DNA of 64,000 nt from Synechococcus sp. UW140. GTDB lineage: Bacteria > Cyanobacteriota > Cyanobacteriia > PCC-6307 > Cyanobiaceae. Where the stretch lies: the NCBI GenBank assembly GCA_945875915.1, contig CAMCMT010000011.1:1-64000 (forward strand), written 5' to 3'. The position numbers and the translations under genes were made by a program. This document shows positions 53,134 through 61,286 of this stretch, piece by piece. Under the pieces are notes generated by a model that was given only the letters and a program-made list of their open reading frames with translations, had not been told where the DNA came from and did no database searches. Numbering within the stretch: position 1 is the stretch's first letter; every line of letters begins with the position of its first letter.

Positions 53134-54578
53134 GCTGGTAGGGCCCGCAGGCAGAAGGCCCGCTCGGGATCGAGCAGGGGTGTGAGTTCGTGCCACAGCC
53201 GCTGGGGATCCCAATGGGCTAGGGCATCGAGCGGAGCCTGGATCGGTTGGTGCCGGCCCCAGAGGTGGTTGTTGCCCAGCAGGCCGGCTACCGAGCCAGC
53301 GGCCTCCAAGCCGAATCGATAGCCGTTGCCCACTAGGCGCTTGGCCCGCTCCACTTCCGCCAGGGGCGGCGGGGCTGCGATCAGCTCCTGGAGCACCCTT
53401 TTGATTTCCGCTTCCACGGCCGGCAAGTGCTCGCTCTCGCACACCGCCTCGAGCAACACCAGGCTGCCGGCTTCGAGGCCATTGAGGTCGAGGTCGATGC
53501 TTTCCACCAGTCGCAGCTGCTCGCGCAGGCGGGCCACCAGGCGGCTGCGCCGGCCTTCGGCCAGCAGGGTGGTGAGCAGGTCGCAGCCGATCACGGCCTC
53601 CAGGTCGCCGGCGGCGGGGACTTGCCAGGCCATCAGCAGCCGGGCCGCCTCGAGGCGCGGCAACGCCACCGTGTCGGAGCCTGGGTGCAGCTGCAGGGGA
53701 GGCACCACGCCTCGGGCCCCAGCCTGGCTTCGGGCCCGAGGCGAGGAGGTTCCAGAATCGGTCGATAGGGGCTGGTCAGAACTGGCCAAGCTGGCCAGGG
53801 CGGAGTTCTCGAGGTGCTCCAAAATCGCTCCGTCTCCCAGGGGGCCTACCACGGCCAGGCAGCAGTTGTCGGCCCGGTAGAGGCGCTGGTGGAAGGCGGC
53901 CATGGCCCCGGCCCGGTGGCCTTCGAGGGCCTGGCGGCGGCCCAGGATCGGCTGGCCATAGGCGTGGCCCGGGCAGGCCCGGCTCAGTAACTGCTGGAAG
54001 GCCACCTCTTCGGGCTGGTCTTCGCTCTGGGTTAGCTCTTCGAGCACCACTTGGCGCTCCATGTCGAAATCCTGGCCATCGAGCCGGGGCGCCAGCACCA
54101 AATCGAGCAGCAGATCGATCGCCTCGGCCGCGGCGCTGGGGGGCACGAGCACGTGATAGTGCACGTCATCGAAGCCAGTAGCTGCATTGCTGCTGCCACC
54201 TAGGGCCTCGACCCGCAGGTCAAACTCGCCGGCACCGAGGCGCTCACTGCCCTTGAAGACCATGTGCTCGAGGAAATGGGCCAGGCCCGATTCGGCCGGC
54301 GTTTCGGCGGCGCTGCCGGCGCGGCACCAAAAGTCCAGGCAGGTCACGGGTGCCTGGGGTAGGTCCAGGCTCACCACTGCGCCCCCCTGGCCCAGGCGCC
54401 GCTGCTGGGGCTTGCCCAGGCTGGTGCCGCCTCCGGCACGGGAGAGCGGCCTAGGGGCTGCCCCGGCAACGCCGCTTGAAGCCCAATCCGTAGCCAAGGT
54501 CGAACCCACGGGCACCCCCCCCTCCGAGACCACTTGCGAAACCACCAAATGCGTGACGCCGCGTGTCAGGACCTGCAT
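53130..54578 (-). CDS. M16-family zinc peptidase, catalytic subunit
   Basis: 482 residues. Zinc motif LAHFLEHMVFKGSERL (HxxEH) with the downstream Glu in VVLEELTQSEDQPEE. The substrate R/Y region is partly diverged. With the next gene it forms the usual bacterial PqqL-like pair of M16B peptidases, which degrade peptides; in cyanobacteria these are exported or periplasmic in some reports. Divergent from pcyA with 118 bp between starts. Confidence 0.92.
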   Translation of the reverse strand: MQVLTRGVTHLVVSQVVSEGGVPVGSTLATDWASSGVAGAAPRPLSRAGGGTSLGKPQQRRLGQGGAVVSLDLPQAPVTCLDFWCRAGSAAETPAESGLAHFLEHMVFKGSERLGAGEFDLRVEALGGSSNAATGFDDVHYHVLVPPSAAAEAIDLLLDLVLAPRLDGQDFDMERQVVLEELTQSEDQPEEVAFQQLLSRACPGHAYGQPILGRRQALEGHRAGAMAAFHQRLYRADNCCLAVVGPLGDGAILEHLENSALASLASSDQPLSTDSGTSSPRARSQAGARGVVPPLQLHPGSDTVALPRLEAARLLMAWQVPAAGDLEAVIGCDLLTTLLAEGRRSRLVARLREQLRLVESIDLDLNGLEAGSLVLLEAVCESEHLPAVEAEIKRVLQELIAAPPPLAEVERAKRLVGNGYRFGLEAAGSVAGLLGNNHLWGRHQPIQAPLDALAHWDPQRLWHELTPLLDPERAFCLRALPA

Positions 54579-54696
54579 TCTGCTGGCTGGATGGCGATCC
54601 TGTTGTCAGGATCAGAACCGCCCTGCAACAGATCCAGCGTTGACGACCGCAGCCCCAGGCCCTACCCCAGGTCCATCCTTGGGGGTCCACCCCCTG

Positions 54697-55392
54697 ATGG
54701 ATGCCCTGGCAGGCCGCATTCGCGCCTGTTGGCTGGGCTTGCCGGAACTGGAGTCCCTGGCCATCGACCCCGAGCTCGAAGCGATCAGCGGCAGCCTCGA
54801 TGGCGAGGCCCTGTTCATCCGCAATGAACTGCGCCGTTGCCGGGGGCTACGCAAGCTCCACCTGGAAACCGCCCGCTTGGGGGCAGGGCTGCAGATCCTT
54901 CACTGCGTCTTCTTCCCCGATCCCCGTTTCGATCTGCCCGTCTTTGGCGCCGACATCGTCGCTGGCCGGGGCGTGGTGTCGGCGGCCATTGCTGACCTCT
55001 CGCCGGTGGGCCCAGCCCTGCCCGAGAGCATCGCCGGCCCCCTTTCGGCCCTGCCCCGCCTCACCTATAGCCAGGAGCGCGACCTGCCGGATTGGGCCTC
55101 GATCTTCTCGCCCTTCGTGCGCTTCGTGCGTCCGGCCGATGGGGCCGAGGAACTGCAGTTTGTGGAGGAGGTGGACCGCTTTTTGACCGTGCTGAGCCAG
55201 GCCTGCCGTAACGCCGAGCCCCAGGCCAGCGACCACCCTCTTACTGTGGCAAGGCACGCGGGACAGCTTTCCTATTGCAGGCAGCAGAAACGCAACGACA
55301 AGACCCGTCGGGTGTTGGAGAAGGCCTTCAACCCCCAGTGGGCGGACCGCTACATCGAGGAGCTGCTCTTCGACGAACCCCGGTTGGGCTGA
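54697..55392 (+). CDS. pcyA: Phycocyanobilin:ferredoxin oxidoreductase
   Basis: Reduces biliverdin to phycocyanobilin in two ferredoxin-dependent steps. 231 residues from ATG 54697; the frame upstream to 54187 is antisense to the peptidase and not used. Catalytic residues are visible in GLQILHCVFFPDPRFDLPVF (His) and AAIADLSPVG (Asp); RQQKRNDKTRRVLEKAFN is the conserved C-terminal block. Supplies the pigment for phycobilisome proteins such as ApcF, after heme oxygenase. Confidence 0.96.
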   Translation: MDALAGRIRACWLGLPELESLAIDPELEAISGSLDGEALFIRNELRRCRGLRKLHLETARLGAGLQILHCVFFPDPRFDLPVFGADIVAGRGVVSAAIADLSPVGPALPESIAGPLSALPRLTYSQERDLPDWASIFSPFVRFVRPADGAEELQFVEEVDRFLTVLSQACRNAEPQASDHPLTVARHAGQLSYCRQQKRNDKTRRVLEKAFNPQWADRYIEELLFDEPRLG

Positions 55393-55418
55393 AGCGTCCC
55401 TTCTTAAGCCGCAGGTCC

Positions 55419-56321
55419 GTGCAGATCGCCGTGGCCGCCGCAGTGGTGGTGGCCGTGGTCTTTGCGGTGCTGCAACGGCGCCCCCAATCCCGGCCCACCG
55501 CCTCGGGCGCCGCAACCAGCGCCTCCCGGCCGGCAGCGGCGCCAGCCCTCGAAGCCGTCTCGGCTCTGGGGCGCCTGGAGCCCGCTGGCAATGTCCGCAA
55601 GCTGGCAGCCCCGGTTACCGATTTCGGTGCCTCGCCGCGCCTCACCGCCCTCTACGTGCAGGAGGGCCAGCGGGTTAGGGCGGGCCAGGTGCTGGCCAGT
55701 TTTGACAACCGGCCGACCCTGCTGGCCCAGGAGAATCTCCTGCTGACCCGCATGACCAGCCTCAAGCAGCAGCTCGATCTGCTGGATCGCGAAACCAGCC
55801 GCTATCGCCAGCTCACCAGCCGCGGTGCCATCGCGATCGGCGCCCTAGAAGCGCGCGAGATCAAGGTCGTGGACCTGCGCGGTGATCTCCAGGAGGCCAA
55901 GGCCGAGCTGCGCAAGGTGCGCACCGACCTGGCCAAGAGCCAGTTGCGCTCGCCGATGGATGGGTTGGTGCTGCGCATCAACACCCACCCGGGTGAGCGC
56001 CCAGGCGATGCCGGCATCCTCGAGATTGGCGCCAACGACCAGATGGAAGCGGTAGCAGAGGTCTACGAGAGTGACATCGGCCGGGTACGCCTGGGACAGG
56101 CCGTAACGCTCACCAGTGAGAACGGCGGCTTCTTGGGCAGCATGGAGGCCAAGGTGCTACGCATCAGTCCCCAGGTGCGCCAGCGCCAATTGCTCTCCAC
56201 CGATCCCACCGGCGATGCCGATGCCCGGGTCGTGGAGGTGCGCTTGGCCCTCAGCCCCGCCGAGATCCAGCGGGTGCGCCAGCTGGCTGGTCTCAAAATT
56301 ATCGCCCGCTTCACGCCGTGA
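55419..56321 (+). CDS. devB: HlyD-family membrane-fusion protein DevB
   Basis: 300 residues from GTG 55419 (just after pcyA); an ATG-type frame start at 55275 would overlap pcyA by 118 bp and is less likely. N-terminal membrane anchor (AVAAAVVVAVVFAVL), then Ala/Pro linker, biotinyl-lipoyl half-motifs (LYVQEGQRVRAGQVLASFDN; LRSPMDGLVLRIN), and a coiled-coil hairpin between them. Periplasmic adaptor of a DevBCA exporter, which with TolC secretes glycolipids or other lipids in heterocystous species; the substrate here is unknown. Confidence 0.88.
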   Translation: MQIAVAAAVVVAVVFAVLQRRPQSRPTASGAATSASRPAAAPALEAVSALGRLEPAGNVRKLAAPVTDFGASPRLTALYVQEGQRVRAGQVLASFDNRPTLLAQENLLLTRMTSLKQQLDLLDRETSRYRQLTSRGAIAIGALEAREIKVVDLRGDLQEAKAELRKVRTDLAKSQLRSPMDGLVLRINTHPGERPGDAGILEIGANDQMEAVAEVYESDIGRVRLGQAVTLTSENGGFLGSMEAKVLRISPQVRQRQLLSTDPTGDADARVVEVRLALSPAEIQRVRQLAGLKIIARFTP

Positions 56322-57496
56322 ATCCGCTGCTGGCGATCTGGTCGGGCCGCCGCATTCCCCTGGCCTGGTTGTTGCTGACACGCCAGCCGGTGCGGTTAGC
56401 CGTGGCCCTGGCGGGCATCAGCTTTGCGGGCATCTTGATGTTCATGCAGCTGGGCTTCCGCGATGCCCTGTTTGATGCCAGCGTCACCGTTCACAAGATG
56501 TTCAACACCGATTTGGTGTTGATGAGTCCGCGCACCAAAAGTTCGATCAGCATGGCCGGTTTCCCGCGCCGCAGGCTGGTGCAGACCCTGGCCGATCCCG
56601 AGGTGCAAGGCATCTCGCCGGTGCATTGGAACCTGCTGCTTTGGCGCAACCCGGAAACCCGCGGCACCCGCTCGATCCTGACCTTGGGCTTTGAGCCCAG
56701 TGACCCCCTCTTCAACGATCCGGCCCTTACGGCCAAGGCCTCCCTGCTCACCCAGAAGGGCAGGGTGCTGTTTGATGAGCGCTCCCGCAATGAATTCGGC
56801 CCGGTGGCCAGCTGGTTCCGCCAGGGGCGCACGGTTGAAAGCGAAGTGTCCGGCAAGCGGCTGCGGGTAGCAGGCCTCTTTGCCGTAGGGCCCTCCTTTG
56901 GCGCCGATGGCAACCTGCTCACCAGCAGTGAAACCTTCCTCAGCCTGCTTCCTAATACGCCACCGGGCAGCATTGAGCTGGGCCTGATTCGGCTCCGGCC
57001 TGGTGCTGATCCGGAGGCTGTAGCCAAACGGCTCCGCCGCAATTTGCCCAAGGACGTGATTGTGTACACGCGCAATGGCTTCATCGAAATGGAGAAGGAT
57101 TACTGGCGCACCAGTACCGCCATTGGCTTTATTTTTACCCTGGGCGCAGGCATGGGTTTTGTGGTTGGTTGTGTGATCGTGTATCAAATTCTCTATTCCG
57201 ATGTGAGTGATCACCTGCCCGAATACGCCACCTTGATGGCGATGGGCTACAAGCTCACCAGCCTGCTCGGGGTGGTAGCGCGGGAGGGCTTCTTCCTGGC
57301 GGTGTTGGGTTACCTGCCGGCCTACGGAGCTGGTGTTGTTCTCTATGGGGTGATTAAGGGCGCCACGAAATTGCCGGTGCAGATGGATCCGGACCGGGCC
57401 CTGGTGGTGTTCACCATGATCCTGGTGATGTGTATGGGCTCGGCCGCCCTGGCCATGCGCCGTCTGGGTGATGCCGATCCGGCGGAGATCTTCTGA
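56318..57496 (+). CDS. devC: ABC transporter permease DevC
   Basis: 392 residues. One N-terminal membrane segment, a large periplasmic MacB-like domain (~60-270: DLVLMSPRTKSSIS, GFEPSDPLFNDPAL) and three C-terminal segments, the FtsX/MacB layout. Overlaps the end of devB (GTGA). Pairs with DevB and DevA. Confidence 0.92.
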   Translation: MNPLLAIWSGRRIPLAWLLLTRQPVRLAVALAGISFAGILMFMQLGFRDALFDASVTVHKMFNTDLVLMSPRTKSSISMAGFPRRRLVQTLADPEVQGISPVHWNLLLWRNPETRGTRSILTLGFEPSDPLFNDPALTAKASLLTQKGRVLFDERSRNEFGPVASWFRQGRTVESEVSGKRLRVAGLFAVGPSFGADGNLLTSSETFLSLLPNTPPGSIELGLIRLRPGADPEAVAKRLRRNLPKDVIVYTRNGFIEMEKDYWRTSTAIGFIFTLGAGMGFVVGCVIVYQILYSDVSDHLPEYATLMAMGYKLTSLLGVVAREGFFLAVLGYLPAYGAGVVLYGVIKGATKLPVQMDPDRALVVFTMILVMCMGSAALAMRRLGDADPAEIF

Positions 57497-57499
57497 GCG

Positions 57500-58279
57500 A
57501 TGTCGTCAGGCCCTGATCAAGCTGCAATCCAGCTCGGGCGCCCCAGCCCGCCGGCGATTGAGATTGCCGGCCTGAGCCATTGGTATGGCGAGGGCAAGAT
57601 GCGCCGCCAGGTGCTTGAAGGGGTGGATCTCTCGATCGCCAGCGGCGAGGTGGTGCTGCTGACCGGCCCGTCTGGCTGCGGCAAAACCACCCTGCTCACC
57701 CTGGTGGGGGCCCTGCGCCAGGTGCAGGCGGGCCAGGTGAAGGTGTTCGGCCAGGAACTGGCCGGCTCGAGCCGGGCTGAGCGCCAGCAGCTACGCCGCT
57801 CGATTGGCATGATTTTCCAGGGCCACAACCTGCTGCGCTGCCTGAGTGCCGAGCAGAACGTGCAGATGGGCGCCGACCTGCTCCCTGGCCTCAGTTCCCG
57901 GGCCCGGCGCGACCAGGCGCGCGAATGGCTGCGGGCCGTGGGCCTGGGCGACCAGCTCCACAAGTTGCCCCACGACCTTTCCGGTGGCCAGAAGCAGCGG
58001 GTCGCCATTGCCCGGGCCCTGGCGACCCACCCGCGCCTGTTGCTGGCCGATGAACCCACCGCCGCCCTCGACAGCCGCACCGGCCGCGATGTGGTGGTGT
58101 TGCTGCACGGCCTGGCTAAGGAGCAGGGCTGCGGCGTGCTGATGGTGACCCACGATCCCCGCATCCTTGATCTGGCTGACCGGGTGCTGCGCATGGAGGA
58201 CGGCCGGGTGGTGGACACGGCGTCCGCCGACTCCGTGACAGCAGGTGCCTTGGCGGCCACTGAAGCGGGGTCCAACTAG
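57500..58279 (+). CDS. devA: ABC transporter ATPase DevA
   Basis: 259 residues. Walker A TGPSGCGKTTLL, Q-loop GMIFQGHNLL, signature DLSGGQKQRVAIARAL, Walker B LLLADEPTAALDS, H-loop VTHD. 3-bp gap after devC. Energises the DevBC exporter. Confidence 0.95.
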   Translation: MSSGPDQAAIQLGRPSPPAIEIAGLSHWYGEGKMRRQVLEGVDLSIASGEVVLLTGPSGCGKTTLLTLVGALRQVQAGQVKVFGQELAGSSRAERQQLRRSIGMIFQGHNLLRCLSAEQNVQMGADLLPGLSSRARRDQAREWLRAVGLGDQLHKLPHDLSGGQKQRVAIARALATHPRLLLADEPTAALDSRTGRDVVVLLHGLAKEQGCGVLMVTHDPRILDLADRVLRMEDGRVVDTASADSVTAGALAATEAGSN

Positions 58280-58405
58280 GGGCCCTGCGGGCTTCTGGGG
58301 CCGGTGCGACTCCTGCCGGCCGCCCCTTGGGCGCCGGGCAACCGGCTGGACCACCGGTCCCATTTGAGTATGGTGAAGGATCTCTCCAACCGAACCGGCC
58401 CGCCG

Positions 58406-58561
58406 ATGTCGAAGCGCAGGAATCTCAAGAAGGAAAAGCAGGAACGCAACCGCGCCTACGCCCGCAAGTTCAAAAAGCGCAAGCTGCGTAACGACGGCCG
58501 CGGCGAAGGCGCTGGCAATGGCGTGACCGGCACGGCCAACAACGGTGGCGCCGCCGACTGA
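58406..58561 (+). CDS. Small basic protein (51 aa), conserved in cyanobacteria
   Basis: 51 residues from ATG 58406. Begins MSKRRNLKKEKQERNRAYAR and continues with KFKKRKLRNDGRG, a dense Lys/Arg stretch, followed by a Gly/Asn/Ala tail. This looks like a small nucleic-acid- or ribosome-associated protein; I recall similar short proteins in cyanobacteria, but no function. A strong terminator follows, which supports a separate transcription unit. ATG 58370 is an in-frame alternative. Confidence 0.65.
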   Translation: MSKRRNLKKEKQERNRAYARKFKKRKLRNDGRGEGAGNGVTGTANNGGAAD

Positions 58562-58598
58562 GCAGGCCTGAAACCCCCTCGGGGGTGGTCTGCGCTGT

Positions 58599-58626
58599 GG
58601 GGATCCTGCGGGATCCCCCTTTTTTT
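58599..58626 (+). terminator. Strong intrinsic terminator
   Basis: GGGGATCC (58599-58606), loop TGCG, GGATCCCC (58611-58618), then C and seven T (58620-58626). A second hairpin (CCCCCTCGGGGG) lies just before, at about 58574-58585. Ends the small basic protein transcript; the next gene starts 34 bp later. Confidence 0.88.
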
Positions 58627-58660
58627 AGGTGTCCTGCCCCTTGGCTGTTTCGACGAACCC

Positions 58661-59593
58661 ATGTTTCTCAGCGTCGTCATCCCCACCTACAACCGCCGGC
58701 CGATCCTGGCCAAATGCCTGCTTGCCCTCGAGCAGCAGCAGCTAGGCGAGTTGATCAGCGCCTACGAGGTGGTAGTGGTTGATGACGGCTCCAGCGATGA
58801 CACGGTGGCCTGGTTGCGGGCCGAGGCGGCGTCGTTCCCCCACGTGCGCCTGGTCGAGCAGGACCACGGCGGGCCGGCCGAGGGTCGCAACCGGGGTGTT
58901 GAGCACGCCCAGGGCGATGTGATCGTTTTTATCGATAGCGATTTGGTGGTGACGGACGGCTTCCTGCTCGCCCACGCCACGGCCCTGCAGCAGCAGTGGC
59001 AGCGCAGCGGCGATCGCCTGTGTTTCACCTACGGGGCCGTGATCAACACGGCCAACTTTGACGATCCCAGCAGCGAGCCCCACAAGCTGCGCGACCTCTC
59101 CTGGGCCTATTTCGCCACGGGCAACGTGGCGATTGATCGCCAGCTGCTCGAGCGCAGTGGCCTGTTTGATACCCGCTTCCGCCTCTATGGCTGGGAAGAT
59201 CTTGAACTGGGCGAGCGGCTGCGGCGCCTGGGCGTGCTGCTGGTGCGTTGCCCCGAGGCGGTGGGCTACCACTGGCACCCGGCCCTGAGCCTGGCGCAGA
59301 TTCCTCGCCTGATTGAGGTGGAACAGGAACGGGCCAAGATGGGTCTCGTTTTTTACCGCAAGCACCCCACCCGCCGGGTGCGCTTCATCATCCAGTTCAC
59401 CCTGCTGCACCGCCTGCTTTGGGAGCTGCTCACCCTCGGTGGCCTGCTGAATGAACGCAGCCTGCGCCCCCTGCTGGCCTGGTTGATCCGCCAGGGCAAA
59501 CCAGGCCTGGCCCAGGAGCTGCTGCGCCTGCCCCTCAACCGCATCGGCGTGCGGGCCCTCTATGCCGAGGCACGGGCCGCCGGCCTGGCCTGA
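58661..59593 (+). CDS. Family 2 glycosyltransferase
   Basis: 310 residues. GT-A fold: SVVIPTYNRRPILAKCLLAL, VVVDDGSSDDTVAWL, the DxD-type VIVFIDSDLVVTDG, and YGWEDLELGERLRRLGV. No membrane segments. Transfers a sugar from a nucleotide donor; the acceptor is unknown. Stands alone between a terminator and the rpsB leader. Confidence 0.9.
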   Translation: MFLSVVIPTYNRRPILAKCLLALEQQQLGELISAYEVVVVDDGSSDDTVAWLRAEAASFPHVRLVEQDHGGPAEGRNRGVEHAQGDVIVFIDSDLVVTDGFLLAHATALQQQWQRSGDRLCFTYGAVINTANFDDPSSEPHKLRDLSWAYFATGNVAIDRQLLERSGLFDTRFRLYGWEDLELGERLRRLGVLLVRCPEAVGYHWHPALSLAQIPRLIEVEQERAKMGLVFYRKHPTRRVRFIIQFTLLHRLLWELLTLGGLLNERSLRPLLAWLIRQGKPGLAQELLRLPLNRIGVRALYAEARAAGLA

Positions 59594-59828
59594 GTCTTGG
59601 CCAGGGGTCCTGGCGGCAAACTGGCCTGGCAGCAAGGGTCCATTTGATAGGTTGGCTCAGTCCCTAACAATCCGCACACCTGTCCGTTTCGGGTGACCAG
59701 GCACCGGCTATTCCGCCTGTGCCGCCGGCTAGGCCCCTGGCCTTGCCCTGACCCTCTGGCCGATTTCGGTCCGTCGGTCAACCCCATGGTCCCTGGCAGG
59801 TGGAGGCGAACCCGAAACCCCCACTTCA

Positions 59829-60551
59829 ATGGCTGTTGTCACACTCTCAGAAATGATGGAGGCGGGTGCCCACTTTGGGCACCAAACCCGCCGCTGGAAT
59901 CCCAAGATGGCGCGCTACATCTATTGCGCGCGCAACGGGGTCCATATCATCGACCTCGTGCAGACTGCTGTCTGCATGAATAACGCCTACAAGTGGACCC
60001 GCAGTGCCGCCCGTAGTGGCAAGCGGTTCCTTTTTGTTGGCACCAAGAAACAGGCCTCCGAAGTGATTGCCCAGGAGGCGACCCGTTGCGGTGCTTCGTT
60101 TGTGAACCAGCGCTGGTTGGGCGGCATGCTCACCAACTGGACAACGATGCGCGCCCGGATCGATCGGCTCAAGGACCTGGAGCGGATGGAATCCTCCGGC
60201 GGCATTGCCCTGCGTCCCAAGAAGGAGGCGGCTGTTTTGCGTCGCGAACTGGAGCGTCTGCAGAAGTATCTCGGTGGCCTTAAAAACATGCGCCGCCTGC
60301 CCGATGTGGTGATTCTGGTGGATCAGCGCCGGGAAACTAACGCCGTGCTCGAGGCCCGTAAGCTCGATATTCCCCTGGTGTCGATGCTCGACACCAACTG
60401 CGATCCCGACCTTTGCGACGTGCCCATCCCCTGCAACGACGACGCCGTGCGTTCGGTGCAACTGGTGCTCGGCCGCCTAGCCGATGCCATTAACGAAGGT
60501 CGCCACGGCGCCCAGGACCAGCGTGGCGGCTACGAGGAAGAGGAAGGCTGA
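59829..60551 (+). CDS. rpsB: 30S ribosomal protein S2
   Basis: 240 residues. Family text: [87 protein letters not shown]-terminus ends in an acidic EEEEG tail. A 235-bp leader precedes it and holds the promoter; TTTGATAGG near 59642 is AT-richer than its surroundings. tsf follows after 62 bp. Confidence 0.98.
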   Translation: MAVVTLSEMMEAGAHFGHQTRRWNPKMARYIYCARNGVHIIDLVQTAVCMNNAYKWTRSAARSGKRFLFVGTKKQASEVIAQEATRCGASFVNQRWLGGMLTNWTTMRARIDRLKDLERMESSGGIALRPKKEAAVLRRELERLQKYLGGLKNMRRLPDVVILVDQRRETNAVLEARKLDIPLVSMLDTNCDPDLCDVPIPCNDDAVRSVQLVLGRLADAINEGRHGAQDQRGGYEEEEG

Positions 60552-60613
60552 AGCCTGAATCTGACCCGATTCCATTCCCTCCCACTCCCTAACCCCCTAC
60601 TCCCCGCCCTCCG

Positions 60614-61273
60614 ATGGCTGAGATTTCAGCGAAGCTGGTCAAGGAACTGCGCGGCATGACCGGCGCAGGCATGATGGATTGCAAGAAAGCTCTCACCGAG
60701 TCTGGTGGCGATACCACCAAGGCCACCGAGTGGCTGCGCCAGAAGGGCATTGCCACGGCCGAAAAGAAATCGGGTCGCACCGCAGCCGAGGGTGCCATCG
60801 GCAGCTACATCCACACAGGTGCTCGCGTCGGTGTTCTCGTGGAGGTCAACTGCGAAACCGATTTCGTTGCCCGCGGCGACCTCTTCCAGGACCTGCTGCG
60901 CAATGTGGCGATGCAGATTGCTGCCTGTCCCAACGTGGAATTCGTGAGCACGGCCGACATCCCTAAGGAGGTGGCCGAGCGCGAAAAGAGCATTGAGATG
61001 GGCCGCGATGACCTGGCCGGCAAGCCTGAGGCGATGAAGGTGAAGATCGTCGAAGGACGGATTGGCAAGCGCCTCAAGGAGCTCGCCCTGCTGGAGCAGC
61101 CCTTCATCAAAGACAGCGCCATCACCGTGGAGGAGTTGGTCAAGCAGGTGGCTGGCAAGATCGGCGAGAACGTCCAGATCCGTCGCTTCACCCGTTACAC
61201 CCTGGGTGAAGGCATTGAGGTGGAGCAAAGCGATTTCGCTGCCGAAGTCGCCGCCATGACCATCTCCGCCTGA
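60614..61273 (+). CDS. tsf: Elongation factor Ts
   Basis: Exchanges GDP on EF-Tu. 219 residues, the short cyanobacterial form. N-terminal UBA-like domain [20 protein letters not shown], then [30 protein letters not shown], the core [18 protein letters not shown] and [18 protein letters not shown]. Co-transcribed with rpsB. Confidence 0.98.
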   Translation: MAEISAKLVKELRGMTGAGMMDCKKALTESGGDTTKATEWLRQKGIATAEKKSGRTAAEGAIGSYIHTGARVGVLVEVNCETDFVARGDLFQDLLRNVAMQIAACPNVEFVSTADIPKEVAEREKSIEMGRDDLAGKPEAMKVKIVEGRIGKRLKELALLEQPFIKDSAITVEELVKQVAGKIGENVQIRRFTRYTLGEGIEVEQSDFAAEVAAMTISA

Positions 61274-61286
61274 GCTAGCGGTCCCA